DNA of 64,000 nucleotides, from NCBI GenBank assembly GCA_930633495.1, contig CAKNFJ010000002.1:434001-498000 (forward strand), written 5' to 3'. The DNA comes from Hyphomicrobiales bacterium. Lineage in GTDB: Bacteria; Pseudomonadota; Alphaproteobacteria; Rhizobiales; Beijerinckiaceae. The notes under the pieces were generated by a model that did not search any database, had not been told where the DNA came from, and was given only the letters and a program-made list of their open reading frames with translations. Below, in pieces: positions 60,673 through 64,000 of this stretch (its first letter is position 1; each line of letters starts with the position of its first letter). The translations under genes were made by a program, and so were the position numbers.

Positions 60673-61611
60673 TTAGACAAGGCGCGTCTGGCCATTCGCC
60701 CAGGTGTCGAGCTCGCGCGCGATCGCATCCTCGATCGTGATGGGCGCTCCCCGATCCTCTGCGACAACGAAGGCGCGCATTGCGTTTCGAGTGAACAGCT
60801 CGGCGTCAGAGAAGTGGTCCGGCTGAATCCGCATGGCCGCGTCCAGCAGGTCGACCTTGCCTGGGTCGGGCTCGAAGCCATAGCGCTTGAATTCGTCTTC
60901 CATGAAGGGAGCGAAGCGCTCCAGCTTCGGACGCGGCAACTCGATGCGGATGTTGAAACGGCGCCAGATGGCCGAATCGAGCATTCCCGCGTGGTTCGTC
61001 GCGGCCATGCAGACGACGTGCGACGGCACGTCATCGAGCTGGACCAGCAGCGTGGAGACCACGCGCTTCATCTCGCCACTCTCCTGGTCGTTGTCGCGCT
61101 CGCGACCGAGAGCATCGAACTCGTCGAAGAAGAGCATGCTCGGCTGCCGCGCGGCGTACGAGAACAGGCGCAGGAGATTGCGCGATGTCTCACCAGGCGT
61201 CTTCGAGATCAGGTCGTCATAGCGGACCATGTAGGCCGGCAAACCGAGCTCCACCGCGATCGCCGTCGCCAACACCGTCTTACCGTTGCCGGGAGGACCG
61301 ATCAGCAGCGCCTTGTGCCGCGGATCCAGCTTGCGCCGTTTCAATGCCTCCGCGTGGCGAACCTCGACCATGAACTCCTCGACGATCACCGCCACTTCGG
61401 GAGGCAGCTTCAAATCGGTGAGCGACTTCTTCGGCTTCAGGGGAGCCAGCCCGATCGGGAGCTCACGGCTCAACCCGAAGATCTCGTCGACCTCGGCCAT
61501 CAGCTCGCGATCCCCCAGCTGCTCGGCCGCGGATTGAGCGAGCTCCTTCAGCAGGATCGTATCGCCGGCGACGCCAGCCGCGATCAGGTTCTTGAGCGTG
61601 TCGCGATTCAT
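60673..61611 (-). CDS. AAA+ ATPase
   Basis: 312 residues; GAGGAAGGC precedes the ATG. Walker A GPPGNGKT (105-112), Walker B MLFFDEFDALG (Asp163, Glu164), sensor-1 Asn206 in AATNHAGM, and an arginine pair (217-218) in AIWRRFNIRIELP. The small N-terminal helical part (1-60) would bind substrate or partner. It is of the SpoVK/FtsH-like classic AAA type, but lacks any protease domain. An ATCCTT-N9-AAGGAT repeat lies 35 bases before the start, as with the giant ATPase. Confidence 0.9.
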   Translation of the reverse strand: MNRDTLKNLIAAGVAGDTILLKELAQSAAEQLGDRELMAEVDEIFGLSRELPIGLAPLKPKKSLTDLKLPPEVAVIVEEFMVEVRHAEALKRRKLDPRHKALLIGPPGNGKTVLATAIAVELGLPAYMVRYDDLISKTPGETSRNLLRLFSYAARQPSMLFFDEFDALGRERDNDQESGEMKRVVSTLLVQLDDVPSHVVCMAATNHAGMLDSAIWRRFNIRIELPRPKLERFAPFMEDEFKRYGFEPDPGKVDLLDAAMRIQPDHFSDAELFTRNAMRAFVVAEDRGAPITIEDAIARELDTWANGQTRLV

Positions 61612-61645
61612 GCCTTCCTCGGTGTCGAGAAGAAGCGTCCGCTCA

Positions 61646-61666
61646 ATCCTTCATGCCGTCAAGGAT
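61646..61666. promoter_or_regulatory. ATCCTT-N9-AAGGAT repeat upstream of the AAA+ operon
   Basis: ATCCTT (61646-61651) and AAGGAT (61661-61666), the same half-sites and spacing as at 51144-51164 before the giant-ATPase operon, at a similar distance from the start codon. Confidence 0.6.
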
Positions 61667-62455
61667 CACGCTCAAAATCGAGCAACCTAAAGCCCTTTCG
61701 CTTGCCCTTCATGCGCAACTGCATTTCGGCCCACCGACGACCATGCCCCTCACCACATTCGCCTCGGTGTCAACTGACCGACCTCGCGAACGCTGCCATG
61801 TCAACTCGCTTTGCATCGCGCTTCCGTGTCAACACGGCAGCAATGACCACAATCCAGAAACGAGCCTCATAATCGGCCGCACAGCACCGTCGCCATGCTC
61901 TTTCGATCCAATTCCTGTCGACACCGCCTGAGCCCCTCACGGAGCTTCTGTGGGGTTCCTCGCGCTCCTGCTCGCGCACACCCCATATCTCCAGACGCTC
62001 CATGCCGTCGATCGGCCGGACGATGCGCTTCGATCACCACGAGCTCCCGGCCTCTCAATGTTGACTGCGCAGCCTTGCTCGCGACCTTTCGTCATGACGA
62101 TGACGCGCTCGGTGCCCCGGATCTCTTCGACGGCCCCGCGACACCCCATCTTCGATAGGAGCCCTCGGTCCTGATCAACGACGATCTCAATGTGTGCTTG
62201 ATCGCGCAATCCCGGCCAAGGCCTCGACCGCCTGCGTGAGAATCCGCCCGTCCCTGTGCGATTGCTCAGCTGGTGCGACGAATACCGTCCGGAGGGACGG
62301 CGTCAGCGATTGCCCCGAAGCCCCGTCAGGCGCTCGATACCCATCGACGGGAGCCGAAAACGAAAACGCCGGCGCGGCGCACCCGAGAGAGGGGCAGTCG
62401 CGCCGGCGCTATGGTTCGGCAGGTTGGTGGCGAGGCGACAACGCGCCTGTTAGCC
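61667..62455. other. Gene-poor stretch between the AAA+ operon and the recombinase
   Basis: About 790 bases without a gene I can support. A leftward frame from a TTG at 62209 to 61937 (90 codons, AHIEIVVDQDRGLLSKMG...) has reasonable composition for its first half but no ribosome site; it might be a small gene or the remains of one. Direct placement next to the recombinase makes this a possible site of an attachment sequence, but no repeat of a tRNA end was seen. Confidence 0.4.
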
Positions 62456-64000
62456 TCAATCCGGCAAGGCGCCCTTGATCGCGTCGCTTCCGACCCTCTC
62501 GCCGCGAACGATACGGTCGAAGGTGATGCGATCCTGGTGGAACCTCAGCGTCCGCCTCACGCTCTGGACTTCCTCATGGATCGGGCGCGGGCGCTCCAGG
62601 ATACGATCGATCGACCAGGAGCTGCGCTTCTTCCCATAGGTGTGCGCCGCCGTCTCATCGCTCACATGGCCGACCATCGCAGAAATCTCCTCAGGCAGGA
62701 GATCGAGCGCCTTCATGTTCGCGATGAACTGGTGCCGGAACGTGTAGAGGGAGATCTGGAGCTTCTTCTTCCGGAAGATCTGCTTGCCAGACAGATAGAG
62801 CGTCCTCGCCACATTCTCCATCTCGTCGCTGAAGCGCCCTTCGGCGTGCCAACGCCGGCCCGTTTCCGACATACGTCGGATCGCGCTGAGAGCAGCATCA
62901 CTGCAGAAGGTCAGATCGAGCGTCCGGACCAGGCCGTTCCCGCGACCATTCGTGGTCTTCGCGTTCATCACGAACAGGAAGGCCTTACGTCGCTTGTCAG
63001 GCGGCACCCCGACGCCGGAAGACTCCGGCCCCGTCATCGGAAAGATGCGCAGCTCGGTCGCCTGCCACTCACCCGGCCGCAAACCGGTGCTGATGCCCGC
63101 AATCATCCAGGCGCGGAGGATCTCCGCGTTCTTCGAGCGACGACGGACCTTGAGATAAAGCAGCAGGCGCTGGAACTCGTCGAAGCTGACCTGCTTGGCC
63201 TTCTTCGCCGAAGTCAGCCGCCGGCTCTCTTCCGGCACCGTATCGCTTGTGACCGCCTCCGCGGTTCCCATCTCGATGTCGCCGCGGTCATCGTTCTCGA
63301 TAAGCGCGATCGCCTCCTCGACCTTCTCCGAGGCGAGAGGTTCCAGCACCATCAGGATCGCCTGCCGATACTGCCGCCAGGTTGACGGAGCGACAGAGTA
63401 GCGAAGCCCTCGGCACCAGTGGGCGAATTCGACAGGGTCGAAGGCCTCGACGTCGGAGCTGAGCCCGCGCTCGCGGCGGAACCGTTTGACGAGATCTTCC
63501 CCTCGCTTGTGATACATCGCGACCGTGCTCGCAGCCCGCTTAGGTGCAGTCGCGGTCCCGTCGTGGCCATCGCGGCGCCTCTTCGCCGCGCGCTCCAACT
63601 CGGCCTTGGCCGAATTCCTGATATCCCGCACGGCTTCGTCACTGGGCCGAACCGAAAACGGGGTCGGAGATCCCGGCTTCCGGGGCATGCCACCGGGAAC
63701 GCGGCGAGGCTGAGGAGCCGATTCCGGCTTTACGTCTACGCCGCCCAGCCCGGGTATTCCCGGCACCTTGCCCGGCCGACCATTCGGCTTGGGCGAAGGC
63801 GAAGGCCTGTTATCAGATGTCGCTGCACCTTCCGCATTCGTGTCAACATTGGGGAATTCCGCGCGCCCCTGGGCGACTTCCCGGCTTGCCATGGTGTCAA
63901 CATTGGAGGGATCGCGGCTGAGCTCGCCGCCGACGAGGGCGACGTCCCAGCCGATCGTGCCGGCACCGCGCAGCCGGGGCAGCAGGGCGCCTGCGACGGC
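62456..64000 (-). CDS. Tyrosine recombinase (integrase-like), possibly 5'-incomplete
   Basis: The first ATG in the window is at 63892 (478 residues), but the frame stays open to the right edge (AVAGALLPRLRG...), so the true start may lie outside. Residues 1-100 are a Pro/Gly-rich tail. The core-binding domain covers about 115-200 (ASTVAMYHKRGEDLVKRFRRERG). Catalytic marks: Arg in ISTGLRPGEWQATEL, YTFRHQF in place of HxLRH, GHVSDETAAHTYGKK with the last His and the nucleophile Tyr. It cuts and joins DNA at specific sites and is probably the mobility gene of the island, or one relic of it. There is no excisionase next to it. Confidence 0.82.
   Translation of the reverse strand, partial: AVAGALLPRLRGAGTIGWDVALVGGELSRDPSNVDTMASREVAQGRAEFPNVDTNAEGAATSDNRPSPSPKPNGRPGKVPGIPGLGGVDVKPESAPQPRRVPGGMPRKPGSPTPFSVRPSDEAVRDIRNSAKAELERAAKRRRDGHDGTATAPKRAASTVAMYHKRGEDLVKRFRRERGLSSDVEAFDPVEFAHWCRGLRYSVAPSTWRQYRQAILMVLEPLASEKVEEAIALIENDDRGDIEMGTAEAVTSDTVPEESRRLTSAKKAKQVSFDEFQRLLLYLKVRRRSKNAEILRAWMIAGISTGLRPGEWQATELRIFPMTGPESSGVGVPPDKRRKAFLFVMNAKTTNGRGNGLVRTLDLTFCSDAALSAIRRMSETGRRWHAEGRFSDEMENVARTLYLSGKQIFRKKKLQISLYTFRHQFIANMKALDLLPEEISAMVGHVSDETAAHTYGKKRSSWSIDRILERPRPIHEEVQSVRRTLRFHQDRITFDRIVRGERVGSDAIKGALPD

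Noticed and set aside
59502-61034. 510-codon frame as a single long gene
   Set aside because: The first 143 codons lie over the AAA+ ATPase in another frame and are Ser/Arg-rich shadow; the native start is near 60605.
61937-62209. 90-codon leftward frame beside the recombinase
   Set aside because: Needs a TTG start, lacks a ribosome site, and its second half is Arg/Ser-rich shadow-like; recorded only as a doubtful remnant.

Overview
The window looks like a piece of an alphaproteobacterial chromosome or large replicon. A Hyphomicrobiales (Bosea- or Methylobacterium-like) host is my inference, from the high GC, the PaoABC and beta-hydroxyaspartate (Bhc) genes, the Pseudomonas-type isocitrate lyase and the RES/Xre module. 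No rRNA, tRNA or CRISPR array was seen. Both edges cut genes.

Layout. (1) 1-10.8 kb, metabolic backbone: the end of a molybdopterin oxidoreductase, a convergent paoABC aldehyde oxidase operon, a cupin, an exported S10 peptidase, then panC-aceA with small companion genes. A divergent XRE-type regulator next to aceA is cut after 114 codons by an ISL3-family element. (2) 11.1-14.9 kb, insertion-sequence scrapyard: the intact ISL3 copy A followed by pieces of a TniA-like transposase, an IS110 element, an IS6-like element and an IS66 element. (3) 15-25.7 kb, a catabolic cluster: a GltIJKL-type acidic amino acid ABC transporter, a LysR regulator, bhcD-bhcC-bhcB (iminosuccinate reductase, beta-hydroxyaspartate aldolase and dehydratase), two RidA-like proteins and a DadA-like FAD dehydrogenase. 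The Bhc aminotransferase (bhcA) is absent here. (4) 25.7-29 kb: a decayed MocR regulator and BenE transporter, then ISL3 copy B, nearly identical to copy A.

(5) 29-64 kb, an accessory island rich in genes of unknown function: an M50 protease, a nucleoside-deoxyribosyltransferase-like protein, Tex, a RES/Xre toxin-antitoxin pair, an ADP-ribosyltransferase-like gene, a GIY-YIG protein, PilZ and Fic proteins, a three-gene operon led by a 1820-residue P-loop ATPase, a uracil-DNA-glycosylase-like protein, an RpoH-like sigma factor, a two-gene AAA+ operon, and a tyrosine recombinase open at the right edge. Upstream of both ATPase operons lies the same architecture, ATCCTT-N9-AAGGAT, and related palindromes lie upstream of the PilZ gene and of the 53.0-54.5 kb gene. 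This suggests a shared regulator for the island.

How the parts work together. The 15-25 kb cluster can import an acidic amino acid (GltIJKL) and interconvert glycine + glyoxylate, beta-hydroxyaspartate, iminosuccinate and aspartate (BhcC, BhcB, BhcD). The DadA-like enzyme and the RidA proteins would make and clear imines. Isocitrate lyase is a second glyoxylate node in the window. The most original material is the missing bhcA, the giant ATPase operon, the paired AAA+ operon, and the shared palindromes of the island.
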